From Chitinophagaceae bacterium (GTDB taxonomy: Bacteria; Bacteroidota; Bacteroidia; Chitinophagales; Chitinophagaceae), in NCBI GenBank assembly GCA_016786745.1, contig JAEUVS010000044.1, forward strand, positions 1 through 64,000: a DNA stretch of 64,000 nucleotides. The letters are read 5' to 3'. Within the stretch, counting starts at the first letter, position 1. Each line of letters begins with the position of its first letter. The notes under the pieces are model-generated. The model had not been told where the DNA came from. It did not search any database and saw only the letters and a list, made by a program, of their open reading frames with translations. Below are positions 1 to 8,105 of this stretch, one piece after another. The position numbers were made by a program, and so were the translations under genes.

Positions 1-91
1 ATAAAGTACTTGAAAAACCAATGTCGGCTACTATCTTTAACCATCAAAAACAGACTAACTGTTTTGAAAAATATGTCCAGTTATTAGGGGG

Positions 92-874
92 TTGATACAT
101 GACCAGCAAGTCGGTAGATTTACACGGATGTATCCGATGACTGATGAGGGAGGACAGGAAAGTTTAAGTCCGTATCATTTTAGCTATAATAATCCGATTC
201 GATTCAATGATCCTGATGGAAAATTTCCGGATGGGTGTTGCAGTTTATCAGACGTCGTCGATGCAGTTAATACTGTTACACGATCGGTGGTTGTAGTAGC
301 TAGTGCGGCCGCCAATGCCTGGGGAACCAATCAGGTGGGTGGCATTGGTAGAGCAGATGTGGAGAATATGAGCGGTTTGACTCAGGGCGAGAAAACATTA
401 GCGAGGGCGGGTCAGTCTATAGGTGATGCAGCTTCCATTGTTACAGGCGCCGCAGAGGTAGTTGTAGGAGGTGGTGGGGAAATTGCTACGCTTGGGGGCG
501 CTACTCCTGCAGCTATACCTTTAGTTTTGCACGGTGCTTCATCCGCAGTGTTAGGCGCAAAGAATTTGTTGAGTAGCAGCACAGATAATAGTGGTAGCAG
601 TGGTGCGCGAAGGAAAAATCGATTACCGGATCGAGGAGAACCTAATTCTACGCAAACAAATAAACCCGGTACAACAACAAAAAAATATGGCCCAGATGGT
701 ACTGTCCAAAAAGAGTTTAACAAGGGACATCCCGGAGAAAAAGTTCCCAAGAATGAACAAGGTGATCATGTTCACGATTACAAACCTAACCCAAACAATA
801 AAAGCGGCATAGGTGATCGTCAGCCTGGAAGAGAGCCTAAGAGAAATGAATTAAAGAAAGATTTTAACCAATGA
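92..874 (+). CDS. RHS C-terminal fragment with polymorphic-toxin-like tip (5' truncated)
   Basis: Only the last part of an RHS core remains. Residues 5-45 read like the conserved core end, V-G-R-F-T-R then S-P-Y-H-F-S-Y-N-N-P-I-R-F and D-P-D-G. A Gly/Ala-rich hydrophobic stretch (about 60-160) follows, then a polar tip with L-P-D-R-G-E-P-N-S, K-K-Y-G-P-D-G-T and D-H-V-H-D. That layout fits a polymorphic toxin tip; it reminds me of the type-24 toxin group, from memory only. The only start is a TTG and an in-frame stop lies just upstream (65-67), so the rest of the core and any export signals are missing. Its stop overlaps the next gene (ATGA), as in toxin-immunity pairs. It is probably a displaced or silent tip cassette and may not be expressed alone. 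Confidence 0.6.
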   Translation: MIHDQQVGRFTRMYPMTDEGGQESLSPYHFSYNNPIRFNDPDGKFPDGCCSLSDVVDAVNTVTRSVVVVASAAANAWGTNQVGGIGRADVENMSGLTQGEKTLARAGQSIGDAASIVTGAAEVVVGGGGEIATLGGATPAAIPLVLHGASSAVLGAKNLLSSSTDNSGSSGARRKNRLPDRGEPNSTQTNKPGTTTKKYGPDGTVQKEFNKGHPGEKVPKNEQGDHVHDYKPNPNNKSGIGDRQPGREPKRNELKKDFNQ

Positions 875-1239
875 TTTCTATGAAAATACTTAGTAGTGAT
901 GAAGCGTTGATCAACTTTTTTTCAGGAGATAAAAGCCTAACGAGCGCTAAGCTCACCAGGATCGATATTTTTTCGAAAGACGGCTTTTTATTAATTGATT
1001 TATATTTTGAATTATTATCCAACGATAAAATCAAGCTAACTTTTACTGATGTAAAAGAGTACTCGTTTTATCATTCTTCGAAACATGCTTTTTACTATGT
1101 TGAGATCTTGAAGTTTTTTAAGGAACAACAGAGCATCTACATAAGCCTGGATCCGGTAGATGAAACTGAGGGCATATCAGAAAAGGACAATGATTTTATT
1201 CTGGCTGCAGGCGTAAACGGCTTTGTTTTAGAAGAATAG
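871..1239 (+). CDS. Putative immunity protein for the RHS tip
   Basis: A 122-residue soluble protein without signal peptide or membrane segment, rich in Ser, Asp, Lys and Phe. I do not recognise its family. It overlaps the stop of the RHS tip gene by ATGA and is followed by a hairpin terminator, so the two form a closed unit. Small acidic unknown proteins directly behind RHS tips are usually immunity proteins; that role here is inferred from position alone. A second in-frame ATG lies at codon 4 and could be the real start. Confidence 0.55.
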   Translation: MISMKILSSDEALINFFSGDKSLTSAKLTRIDIFSKDGFLLIDLYFELLSNDKIKLTFTDVKEYSFYHSSKHAFYYVEILKFFKEQQSIYISLDPVDETEGISEKDNDFILAAGVNGFVLEE

Positions 1240-1256
1240 AATGTTATTATTGGGAA

Positions 1257-1286
1257 AAGCCCGGCAAGTCCGGGCTTATTTGTTTT
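1257..1286 (+). terminator. Intrinsic terminator after the putative immunity gene
   Basis: A perfect 8-bp stem (AAGCCCGG at 1257-1264, CCGGGCTT at 1270-1277) with a 5-nt loop is followed by ATTTGTTTT. It lies 17 nt past the stop at 1239. It also touches the stop codon of the antisense XRE remnant (1285-1287). Confidence 0.75.
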
Positions 1287-1445
1287 AAGAAGCGTACGCT
1301 TTACGTCCCTTGGCATCCCGGATATAAGTGTCGATTAGATCCAGGAGTGTTTTCTTTTTTATCTTCTTCGAGCTGCTCGAGGTCGTGCAGTCGCTGCAAT
1401 GTTTTCTTATCAAATCCTTTAAGCATGCCTTCGTCTGCGCTGACC
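1285..1445 (-). pseudogene. C-terminal remnant of an XRE-type (HTH) regulator, frameshifted
   Basis: Read on the minus strand, 1426 to about 1350 gives M-L-K-G-F-D-K-K-T-L-Q-R-L-H-D-L-E-Q-L-E-E-D. A one-base slip in the A-rich run near 1350 then leads into T-L-L-D-L-I-D-T-Y-I-R-D-A-K-G-R-K-A-Y-A-S and a stop at 1285-1287. This resembles the tail of Bacteroidetes XRE-family regulators (linker helix, then the Y-I-R-D-A-K-x-R-K-A-Y-A end). The DNA-binding half is absent, and an RHS core fragment in the opposite direction begins at about 1440-1460. It is a dead remnant; the family call is from memory of the tail motif. Confidence 0.55.
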
Positions 1446-2557
1446 ATAAAACCGGTGAAAATTTTAATGCAGCGCAATGGAATGGAAATATTTCAGGGAT
1501 GGTATGGAAGAGCGATGGCGATGATACCCGCAGAAAATATGATTTTGTTTATGATGCCGCCAACAGGATACTGCGTGCAGATTTTGAACAGCAGAATCCC
1601 GATAACAACTGGAACAACTCCATCGTGAACTTTAATATGAAGATGGGAGATGGCGTTGATGCCTCTTCCGCTTATGATGCCAACGGAAATATCAAGCGGC
1701 TGCAGCAATGGGGTTTAAAACTCGCTTCTTCCGGGCAGATAGACGACCTGGCATACAATTATGAAGACAAGAGCAATAAGCTGCTCAATGTAATGGATGC
1801 CTTCGATGACCCTGATACTAAATTAGGCGACTTCAGGGTGTCTGCCCAGCACCCGTCGCCAACAAAAACAGCTACAACAGCCGACTACACCTACGACGCT
1901 AATGGCAACCTGCTCAAGGACCTGAACAAGGATATCACGACGACTTCCAACGGAACGGGTATCACTTACAGTCACCTGAATACGACGGATTACGTCACCA
2001 TCAAGCGCGATGCCACCTCTACCAAAGGCATCATCAGCTACATCTACAACTCTAATGGCGTGAAGATAAAGAAGACGGTCACCGAAAACCCGCATGCTTC
2101 CAATAACAATACCACCACCATCACGACCACTAACTACCTGGGGCCATTCGTATATGAGAGCCGTTCGATCTCTCCTGCCGACCCCAACCGTCCCAATTAT
2201 ACCGACCGGCAGCTCTACATCATGCACGAAGAAGGACGGATAAGGTACAAACCGGAGAATACCAGTTTTGAATACGACTACATGATAAAGGACCATCTGG
2301 GTAATGTGCGTATAATCCAGATAGGTCTCGTCCGTGACTATAGCAATTACCTAATCCACAAACACAAAAGAACGGATAATCCTGCTGTCGGCATGTTCAT
2401 CAAAGACAGAATAAGAAAGTTACTGCCAGGATTATTAAGCACCGAAGCTGGAGCTGTTATAGCAGCATCACACGACGAAGTAAGGGAGATTGTCAATTGG
2501 GCTATGTTAGCTCAGAAAAAATTAAATTTGCAGATAATAAAAAAACTGTTGTTATGA
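1328..2557 (+). pseudogene. RHS core fragment (chimeric, both ends broken)
   Basis: The open frame begins at a GTG, but its first ~38 codons are antisense to the XRE remnant and do not look like RHS. Genuine RHS/YD-type sequence starts near N-A-A-Q-W-N-G-N-I-S-G-M-V-W and includes F-V-Y-D-A-A-N-R-I, Y-D-A-N-G-N-I and T-Y-D-A-N-G-N-L, up to Y-M-I-K-D-H-L-G-N-V-R (ending near 2311). The core should continue into the DPDG region and a toxin tip. Instead about 80 unrelated residues follow and the stop overlaps the downstream antitoxin gene (ATGA). A signal peptide, most of the repeats and the core end are missing. This is a rearranged RHS piece, not a working gene. Confidence 0.7.
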
Positions 2558-2751
2558 AAGGGGTTAGTTATGTTACCAATGAGCAGAACAAAAAAGTGGC
2601 TGTCCAGATCGAATTGAAAGTGCTGGAAAAATATGATGACCAGATAGAGGATCTGATCGATGGCATTATTGCTGAATCCCGCAGGGATGAACGGCGTATG
2701 CCATTGAGCAAAGTGATACGCGGGCTTAAACAATCCGGGAAATTGAAATGA
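2554..2751 (+). CDS. RelB-like antitoxin of a type II toxin-antitoxin pair
   Basis: A 65-residue protein from the ATG at 2554; a TTG at 2497 in the same frame is a poorer start. It is mostly charged, with a helical C-terminus (Y-D-D-Q-I-E-D-L-I-D-G-I-I-A-E-S-R-R) typical of small antitoxins that wrap around a RelE toxin. Its stop overlaps the toxin start by ATGA, the usual translational coupling. The family is called mainly from size and partner; no clear DNA-binding motif can be read. Confidence 0.7.
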   Translation: MKGVSYVTNEQNKKVAVQIELKVLEKYDDQIEDLIDGIIAESRRDERRMPLSKVIRGLKQSGKLK

Positions 2752-3014
2752 AGCGTTACCGCGTTGTATTGACTCAAACGGCGGAAAAAGAGCTTCGCCG
2801 GCTTCCTTCTCAGGTGATAGAAAAAATCGTTACCGTCCTTAGATCGCTGGAAGAAAATCCCCGTCCTGCAGGATGCAAAAAACTAAAGGGCTATAAAAAC
2901 CTCTGGCGCGTACGCGTGGGCGATTACCGGCTTATTTATGCTATTGAGGAAGTGATTATGCTCATAGACGTACGCGAGATCGGTCATCGCAAAGACATAT
3001 ACGATAAATTATAA
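2748..3014 (+). CDS. RelE/ParE-family toxin (putative mRNA interferase)
   Basis: An 88-residue protein with the RelE fold signature: Y-R-V-V-L-T-Q-T-A-E-K-E-L-R-R-L-P at the start, C-K-K-L-K-G-Y-K-N-L-W-R-V-R-V-G-D-Y-R-L-I-Y-A-I in the middle and D-V-R-E-I-G-H-R-K-D-I-Y at the end. The R-V-G-D-Y-R-x-x-Y core and the H-R-x-x-x-Y tail are characteristic of RelE-type ribosome-dependent endoribonucleases. Length is normal and the frame is intact, so the pair with the upstream antitoxin is probably functional. Confidence 0.88.
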   Translation: MKRYRVVLTQTAEKELRRLPSQVIEKIVTVLRSLEENPRPAGCKKLKGYKNLWRVRVGDYRLIYAIEEVIMLIDVREIGHRKDIYDKL

Positions 3015-3069
3015 TTGTTTTATTCACCAACATCTTACTACTCAAGCTTAACAATAGCGCGGAGTTTTA

Positions 3070-3260
3070 GAGGAGCTGGAGCATTTTTATAAGGCCCTGG
3101 AGAGCGCTCCTCATACCCACTCTTACTACGATAAACCGATATGGCAGGGCAAGATCAGTCGGTTCCTTACATTATTGTGTACGAAATTTTTGATACCACT
3201 GTTATTGTATACAGTGTGTTTATGACTGATCGCAATCCATCTGAAAAAAGAAAAAGCTGA
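3070..3260 (+). pseudogene. Second RelE/ParE-like toxin, 5'-truncated and frameshifted
   Basis: From 3070 the sequence reads E-E-L-E-H-F-Y-K-A-L-E, then Y-Y-D-K-P-I-W-Q-G-K-I-S-R-F. After loss of about one base near 3164 another frame continues Y-I-I-V-Y-E-I-F-D-T-T-V-I-V-Y-S-V-F-M-T-D-R-N-P-S-E-K-R to a stop at 3258-3260. The joined product resembles the C-terminal two thirds of a RelE/ParE-type toxin. No start or antitoxin is visible. It is a decayed second toxin just behind the intact pair. Confidence 0.6.
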
Positions 3261-3297
3261 GAGGTATAGGGAAGTTTTGAGAAGAATATCTCAGACC

Positions 3298-3651
3298 CTA
3301 ATGTTTCTTCTGCCTCGCCACGGGCCTGAAAAATCTTACGGAGAAGCTGTGGTCCTCAACACATGCCTTAACCAAATCGGAGCTGATTAATTTTTTATCG
3401 ATACGCATCTGGAATGCTGAAGCATACATCGCACTTTTCGCAATTACATTTCCCGATGTAGTTTGAAGAGAAAACCTCAGCGGCAACTCATCCTCCAATA
3501 AAAAATCTTTGTATTGCTGCATCCTGTATATCGCATTACTGCAATCGGTAAGCGTCCGGAAATCGCGACTGGTAAGCAACTTCCTGCCATCGGCATCCTT
3601 AAGGTTAAAATAGAATTGCTCGTCTACCGAATTATGTATAGTAAACTTCAT
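3298..3651 (-). CDS. DUF1508 (YegP-like) domain protein
   Basis: A 117-residue cytosolic protein with two related halves: F-Y-F-N-L-K-D-A-D-G-R-K-L-L-T-S (residues 13-28) and L-R-F-S-L-Q-T-T-S-G-N-V-I-A-K-S (58-73). This is the strand-turn-strand pattern of DUF1508/YegP-like domains. The biochemical role of this family is not settled. The gene stands alone, with no close partner. Confidence 0.65.
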   Translation of the reverse strand: MKFTIHNSVDEQFYFNLKDADGRKLLTSRDFRTLTDCSNAIYRMQQYKDFLLEDELPLRFSLQTTSGNVIAKSAMYASAFQMRIDKKLISSDLVKACVEDHSFSVRFFRPVARQKKH

Positions 3652-3762
3652 GACGGGTTTAGGGGTGCGTCGAACACTTTGTTTTGTGGTTAGGGGTGTC
3701 GTAAGCAGGATAAATATATCCTTTACAACAGATATCTGAAATTGATCTTTTTCAAGAAATCG

Positions 3763-4974
3763 TTAATCCAGCCCCCGGATAATCACCTCGCATGCCTTTT
3801 TAATCTCTTTCGAAGAAATGTTCAGGGGAGGAGCAATCCGCATGCAATGAGGAGCAAAAAGAAACCAGTCGGTAAGTACTCCATTTTCAATACAATACGA
3901 AATGATGTTTTTTGTAACCGACTCATCAGCAAATTCTACGGCAACCAGTAACCCACAACTCCTCACCTCCTTTATTAAACGATGTTGCAACAACTGCACA
4001 AACAGCTTTGCTTTTTTAGCAACCTTTGAAACGATCTTTTTTTCAGTCAGCACCTTAAAAGCAGCCAAACCAGCCGCACAACAAACGGGGTGACCGCCAA
4101 ACGTTGTGATATGCCCTAATACCGGATCATGTGAAAGGTTAGTCATCAATTCGCGGCTCGCTATAAAAGCGCCCAATGGCATCCCTCCTCCAAGGGCCTT
4201 ACCCAGCAACAAAATATCAGGTACCACATCAAATTGCTCAAAACCCCATAATGTTCCCGTCCTGCCGAAACCTACCTGCACCTCGTCTAAAATGAGCAAA
4301 GCACCCACTTCGGAACACCTGCTGCGCACCGCCTGTATCCACGATACCGAAGGCGCAAACACACCCCGCTCCGCCTGCACTGTCTCCATAACCACACATG
4401 CCGTGTTTTTATCAATGGCATCTATCACCAAAGGATCATTGTAATCAAAATGATATATTGATGGCAGCAGCGGCCTGAACGGGTTGCGCCAATACTCATC
4501 TCCCATAATACTTAATGCGCCCTGCGTAGAACCATGATAGCTGCTGTTGAACGAAATAATATTCGTTCTGTTAGTGACCCTCTTCGCCAGCTTCATGGCG
4601 CCTTCCACAGCTTCCGCCCCTGAGTTGGTGAAATAAACAGAATCAAGCGGGCCGGGCAGATGTTCAGTAAGCAACCGCGCATACTGCACCTGGGGCGTCT
4701 CAATCATCTCTCCATACACCAAAACATGCAGGTATTTTTCGGCCTGCTCTTTTATCGCCTTAACAACCGCTGGATGGCGGTGACCGATATTACATACACT
4801 GATACCCGAAATCAGGTCAATGTATTCCCGGCCGTTATCATCCCACAAAACAGAACCACGCGCCTTTTTTATATGTATAGCAAGCGGACTTTCTGAAGTC
4901 TGGGCAATATGTCTGAAGAATAGTCTCCGCGTATCCATAAATTGTGATGGAATTTCCGATGACAAGTTAAACAA
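3763..4974 (-). CDS. Class III PLP-dependent aminotransferase (ornithine/acetylornithine type)
   Basis: A 403-residue cytosolic enzyme with the class III aminotransferase motifs: N-S-G-A-E-A-V-E-G-A-M-K (118-129), S-Y-H-G-S-T-Q-G (145-152), the PLP-ring aspartate in L-I-L-D-E-V-Q-V-G (D230) and the Schiff-base lysine in L-L-L-G-K-A-L-G-G-G (K259). The substrate cannot be read from sequence. It is not the arginine-pathway enzyme, since a better argD candidate lies in the arg cluster at 23.8 kb. The start at 4974 leaves only 7 nt to the divergent carbonic-anhydrase-like gene; the in-frame Met at codon 13 (4938) would leave a more usual promoter gap. Confidence 0.85.
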   Translation of the reverse strand: MFNLSSEIPSQFMDTRRLFFRHIAQTSESPLAIHIKKARGSVLWDDNGREYIDLISGISVCNIGHRHPAVVKAIKEQAEKYLHVLVYGEMIETPQVQYARLLTEHLPGPLDSVYFTNSGAEAVEGAMKLAKRVTNRTNIISFNSSYHGSTQGALSIMGDEYWRNPFRPLLPSIYHFDYNDPLVIDAIDKNTACVVMETVQAERGVFAPSVSWIQAVRSRCSEVGALLILDEVQVGFGRTGTLWGFEQFDVVPDILLLGKALGGGMPLGAFIASRELMTNLSHDPVLGHITTFGGHPVCCAAGLAAFKVLTEKKIVSKVAKKAKLFVQLLQHRLIKEVRSCGLLVAVEFADESVTKNIISYCIENGVLTDWFLFAPHCMRIAPPLNISSKEIKKACEVIIRGLD

Positions 4975-4981
4975 CTATTTT

Positions 4982-5500
4982 ATGCCAGTAATTCTTCCCG
5001 TTGAAGGGGTGAGCCCGGTTTTCGGTGAAAACTGTTTCATCGCTCCTAACGCTACTATTGTTGGAGACGTGGTGATGGGCAATGAATGCAGTATCTGGTT
5101 CAACGCCGTGGTAAGAGGTGATGTAAACAGCATACGCATGGGCAATAAAGTAAACATCCAGGATGGTGCAGTTATTCATTGCACTTACCAGCGATCGAAA
5201 ACAATTATCGGGAACAATGTTTCCATTGGTCATAATGCAATTGTGCATGGTTGCATTATACATGATTTTGTGCTGGTGGGAATGGGCGCTATTGTGATGG
5301 ACAATGCAGAAATCGGGAGCAACAGCATCATTGCCGCAGGGGCTGTTGTACTTGAAAATACAAAGATCGAAGAAGGAAGCATCTATGCCGGTGTACCCGC
5401 GAAAAAAGTAAAGAATATATCAGCTGCGCTTATCAATGGCGAGATAAACAGGATAGCGGATAATTATGTGAAGTATGCGGGCTGGTTTAAGGAGAGGTGA
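4982..5500 (+). CDS. Gamma-carbonic-anhydrase-like protein (left-handed beta-helix)
   Basis: From the ATG at 4982 this is a 172-residue hexapeptide-repeat protein. Repeats of the type I-G-x-x-V/A run from residue 20 to 135. The three zinc-site histidines of the gamma class are present: H66 in Q-D-G-A-V-I-H-C, and H84 and H89 in S-I-G-H-N-A-I-V-H-G-C. Family members hydrate CO2 or are inactive scaffold relatives (YrdA/PaaY type). The frame is open further upstream (4820), but that part overlaps the divergent aminotransferase and is unlike the family. Confidence 0.85.
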   Translation: MPVILPVEGVSPVFGENCFIAPNATIVGDVVMGNECSIWFNAVVRGDVNSIRMGNKVNIQDGAVIHCTYQRSKTIIGNNVSIGHNAIVHGCIIHDFVLVGMGAIVMDNAEIGSNSIIAAGAVVLENTKIEEGSIYAGVPAKKVKNISAALINGEINRIADNYVKYAGWFKER

Positions 5501-5616
5501 GAGGGGAAAGGGCAGAGGTGTTATTGATGTTCAGCTATTTGCACCTGTCGACCACTATTGACATTACCATATAATATTATTAGTTTTAAATACGTTGTAA
5601 GTAAGAATAAACTCTT

Positions 5617-5805
5617 ATGTCAACACCTAAAAAATTGTTGGTCGCGGTAGCTTGTTTACTGATCGTAACAGGCGGAAGTTCATGCAGGGTCTGGAACAAA
5701 GTATTCGGACCTAAATATGGTTGCCCGGCCAACGGAAGATCCTTCGGAGCAGAACGGATTCTGAGCGGCGAAAAACCACCTAAAGCAAAAAAGTTCAAGG
5801 CGTAA
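5617..5805 (+). CDS. Small putative lipoprotein
   Basis: A 62-residue protein: a basic N-terminus, a hydrophobic stretch L-L-V-A-V-A-C-L-L-I-V-T, and a cysteine in G-G-S-S-C at residue 23 that could be lipidated (an imperfect lipobox). The mature part is short and basic with a G-C-P-A-N-G-R motif. Tiny lipoproteins with a C-P motif are common in Chitinophagaceae, but their role is unknown. It stands alone between two intergenic gaps. Confidence 0.6.
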   Translation: MSTPKKLLVAVACLLIVTGGSSCRVWNKVFGPKYGCPANGRSFGAERILSGEKPPKAKKFKA

Positions 5806-5848
5806 ACCATTTATACACTCTACATTCATAACCCTAAATCCGTAATGC

Positions 5849-6181
5849 ATGAGCCTTACCTTACGTACCGACTTCGGCTGCACCGAAGCAATAATAGACG
5901 ACGATTGTGGCCTCAAAAGATTTTACGAAGTAGCCAACATTCTGACAGACGATCTTGAAATTAAATTCACCCACAAAGAAGACGACTTCGACACACTTAC
6001 ATGGGATTTTGTTTTCAAGAACCACATTCTCACATTGCACTACAACATTTACACAGGCATCTCTATTTACCCCCGCAAGTTTCGCGAAGCGCCGAGGAAA
6101 GATAATGATGCAGTAGTGGAAGTGGCGAAGTTTTTAGAGAATAAGCTGTTTATTCACCAGGCGAGGAAATATATGTCTTAA
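5849..6181 (+). CDS. Hypothetical cytosolic protein
   Basis: A 110-residue protein without signal or membrane segments and with a mixed alpha/beta character. A distinctive middle reads L-T-W-D-F-V-F-K-N-H-I-L-T-L-H-Y-N-I-Y-T. I cannot assign a family. Its stop codon overlaps the stop of the convergent rsgA gene (6178-6181), so the two share a 3' boundary without spacer. Confidence 0.65.
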   Translation: MSLTLRTDFGCTEAIIDDDCGLKRFYEVANILTDDLEIKFTHKEDDFDTLTWDFVFKNHILTLHYNIYTGISIYPRKFREAPRKDNDAVVEVAKFLENKLFIHQARKYMS

Positions 6182-7101
6182 TATTTACTTTCTAAGGTCT
6201 CTAAAATATTAAAATAACTTACATAACGCCCCTCATCGATACGGCCGTCTTCGACGGCCTTTTTTATTGCGCAGCCCGGTTCGTTGATGTGCAAACAGTC
6301 GTTGAAATGGCAATCCTGCAACAACGCCCGCATCTCGGGAAAATAGTGCGACAGCTCCTGCCGGCTCATGTCAACAATACCAAATTCACGCATGCCCGGC
6401 GTATCTATTATCCTGCCCCCGCCAGGCAAATCGAACATTTCAGCGAAAGTTGTCGTGTGCATACCCTTGCCGCTCCAGTCACTCACATCGCGGGTTTTTA
6501 AGTTGAACGAAGGAAAAAGTTTATTGATGAAAGACGATTTACCCACACCCGAATGACCGCTCATCAAAGTGGTTTTGTTTGTTAGATGAGTTTTTATTTC
6601 ATCGAGACCCTGGTTTTCAGTTACGCTTGTTGCGAATACTTTGTAGCCGACGTCAGTGTATATTCTTGAGAGTTCTTCAAGTTTCAGCTCATCCTTCTTT
6701 TTGTACAGGTCCGTTTTATTGAACACCACAATCGCGGGCACATGGTATGCTTCGGACGTCACCAGGAACCGGTCAATAAATCCCTGCGACGTACGCGGCT
6801 CCCTTAATGTAGCGAAGATCATTGATTGGTCAACATTCGCAGCAACAATATGATGTTGCATCTTGTGCGACGGCGATACCCTGGTGATGTAGTTCCTGCG
6901 CGGATAAATTTCGGTGATCATTGCCGTATCTCCTTCGGGCTCGCGTTCCAATTCAACAATATCGCCAACGGCAACAGGATTTGTAGAAGTAATGCCATCA
7001 ATCTTAAATACACCTTTTATCCTCGCGTTCACTGCTTCGCCGTCATCTGTTTTGGTCACATACCACGAACCGGTTGATTTATACACTGTGGCCTTCATCA
7101 C
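6178..7101 (-). CDS. rsgA: Ribosome small-subunit-dependent GTPase RsgA
   Basis: A 307-residue circularly permuted GTPase that helps mature the 30S subunit. An OB-fold region (about 1-70) is followed by the permuted G motifs: N-K-T-D (128-131, G4), G-H-S-G-V-G-K-S-S (182-190, G1) and D-T-P-G (233-236, G3). A C-terminal zinc motif C-x4-C-x-H-x5-C is complete (C264, C269, H271, C277). Length is normal. Its start overlaps the batA stop by 4 nt, so it is probably co-transcribed with the Bat genes. Confidence 0.95.
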   Translation of the reverse strand: MMKATVYKSTGSWYVTKTDDGEAVNARIKGVFKIDGITSTNPVAVGDIVELEREPEGDTAMITEIYPRRNYITRVSPSHKMQHHIVAANVDQSMIFATLREPRTSQGFIDRFLVTSEAYHVPAIVVFNKTDLYKKKDELKLEELSRIYTDVGYKVFATSVTENQGLDEIKTHLTNKTTLMSGHSGVGKSSFINKLFPSFNLKTRDVSDWSGKGMHTTTFAEMFDLPGGGRIIDTPGMREFGIVDMSRQELSHYFPEMRALLQDCHFNDCLHINEPGCAIKKAVEDGRIDEGRYVSYFNILETLESKY

Positions 7102-8105
7102 GGATATTTTTTTAAAAGAGTGTAGCGGAGAATAAATTCAAGCAGTATGAAAATAGCGGCGGCTATTGCGAAAGGCAAAAACTTTTCATTGAAGCGTTTT
7201 AATGCTGTGATCTGGATGTCCGATTTTTCCAGTTTGTCAATTTCGCTATAAATATTTTGCAGGCTCGCATTATCACGTGCCCGAAAATACAAGCCACCGG
7301 TTTCAGCGGCAATATCTCTCAGTAACGCTTCATTCAGGTTTACCTTTTGTTTTCTCATCGTTACTTCTCCATCTGACGATTGCATGGGTGCAGACGCAAA
7401 CCCTTCCGTTGCCATGCCGATGGTATACACCTTTACGCCTACAGACTTCGCGATTTCTTTGGCAGTATTCGGATCGAGCAGGCCGCCCTGGTCCTCGCCA
7501 TCTGTAAGGAGTATCACGATGCGGGTTTTCGTTTTGCTGTCTTTCAGTCTTTCCACGCTTGTAGCAAGGCCATCTCCTATGGCTGTTCCATCAGCAAGGT
7601 AACCGGTTTGTGCGCTCAGTATCTGCGTTTTTAAAGTTGTTTTATCCATCGTGATGGGCGACGAAGTAAAACTTTCTCCCGCGAATATCACGAGCCCGAT
7701 GCGATCGGTAGGACGCCTGTCTACAAAATCCGCAGCTACCTGTTTCATTGCTTCGAGCCTGTTGGGAGTGAAATCCTGTGCGAGCATGCTGCCGCTCACG
7801 TCCATGCATAAAATAATGTCAATGCCTTCGCCGCTTACCAGTTCCTGGTCGTTACGGGTTTGAGGTCGTGCGAGCGCAACGAGTAAACAAATCATTCCAA
7901 GCACCCGCAACGCAAAGGGCACATGTCGGAACGCGGTTTTGAAGGAACGCGTTTCGCCAAACGATTTTACTGAAGTAACAATCATTGAACTGGTGCGCTT
8001 GCTGTTATTAAGTAGATACCACCATATCATCAATGGAATGATGGGCAGAAGAAAAAATACTTCCGGGTAAGCAAAGTCGATATTTTTAAACCAGTTATAC
8101 AGCAC
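7098..8105 (-). CDS. batA: VWA-domain membrane protein BatA
   Basis: A 335-residue protein with membrane segments near residues 15-32 and 62-80, a von Willebrand A domain from about 93, and a C-terminal membrane segment. The metal site (MIDAS) is intact as D-V-S-G-S (102-106). BatA works with MoxR AAA ATPases and DUF58 proteins in an envelope complex tied to aerotolerance or stress resistance in Bacteroidetes; the molecular task is not settled. It overlaps the BatD-like gene upstream and rsgA downstream. batB is not adjacent but lies at 41.3 kb. Confidence 0.88.
   Translation of the reverse strand: MLYNWFKNIDFAYPEVFFLLPIIPLMIWWYLLNNSKRTSSMIVTSVKSFGETRSFKTAFRHVPFALRVLGMICLLVALARPQTRNDQELVSGEGIDIILCMDVSGSMLAQDFTPNRLEAMKQVAADFVDRRPTDRIGLVIFAGESFTSSPITMDKTTLKTQILSAQTGYLADGTAIGDGLATSVERLKDSKTKTRIVILLTDGEDQGGLLDPNTAKEIAKSVGVKVYTIGMATEGFASAPMQSSDGEVTMRKQKVNLNEALLRDIAAETGGLYFRARDNASLQNIYSEIDKLEKSDIQITALKRFNEKFLPFAIAAAIFILLEFILRYTLLKKYP

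Noticed and set aside
1328..1440. N-terminal part of the RHS-containing frame as a signal or membrane segment (F-F-F-I-F-F-E-L-L)
   Set aside because: The stretch is antisense to an XRE-type regulator tail; its hydrophobic look comes from the reversed Lys/Glu-rich codons.
4820..4981. Upstream extension of the carbonic-anhydrase-like gene
   Set aside because: It overlaps the 5' end of the divergent aminotransferase and does not resemble the hexapeptide-repeat family; the ATG at 4982 begins the conserved part.
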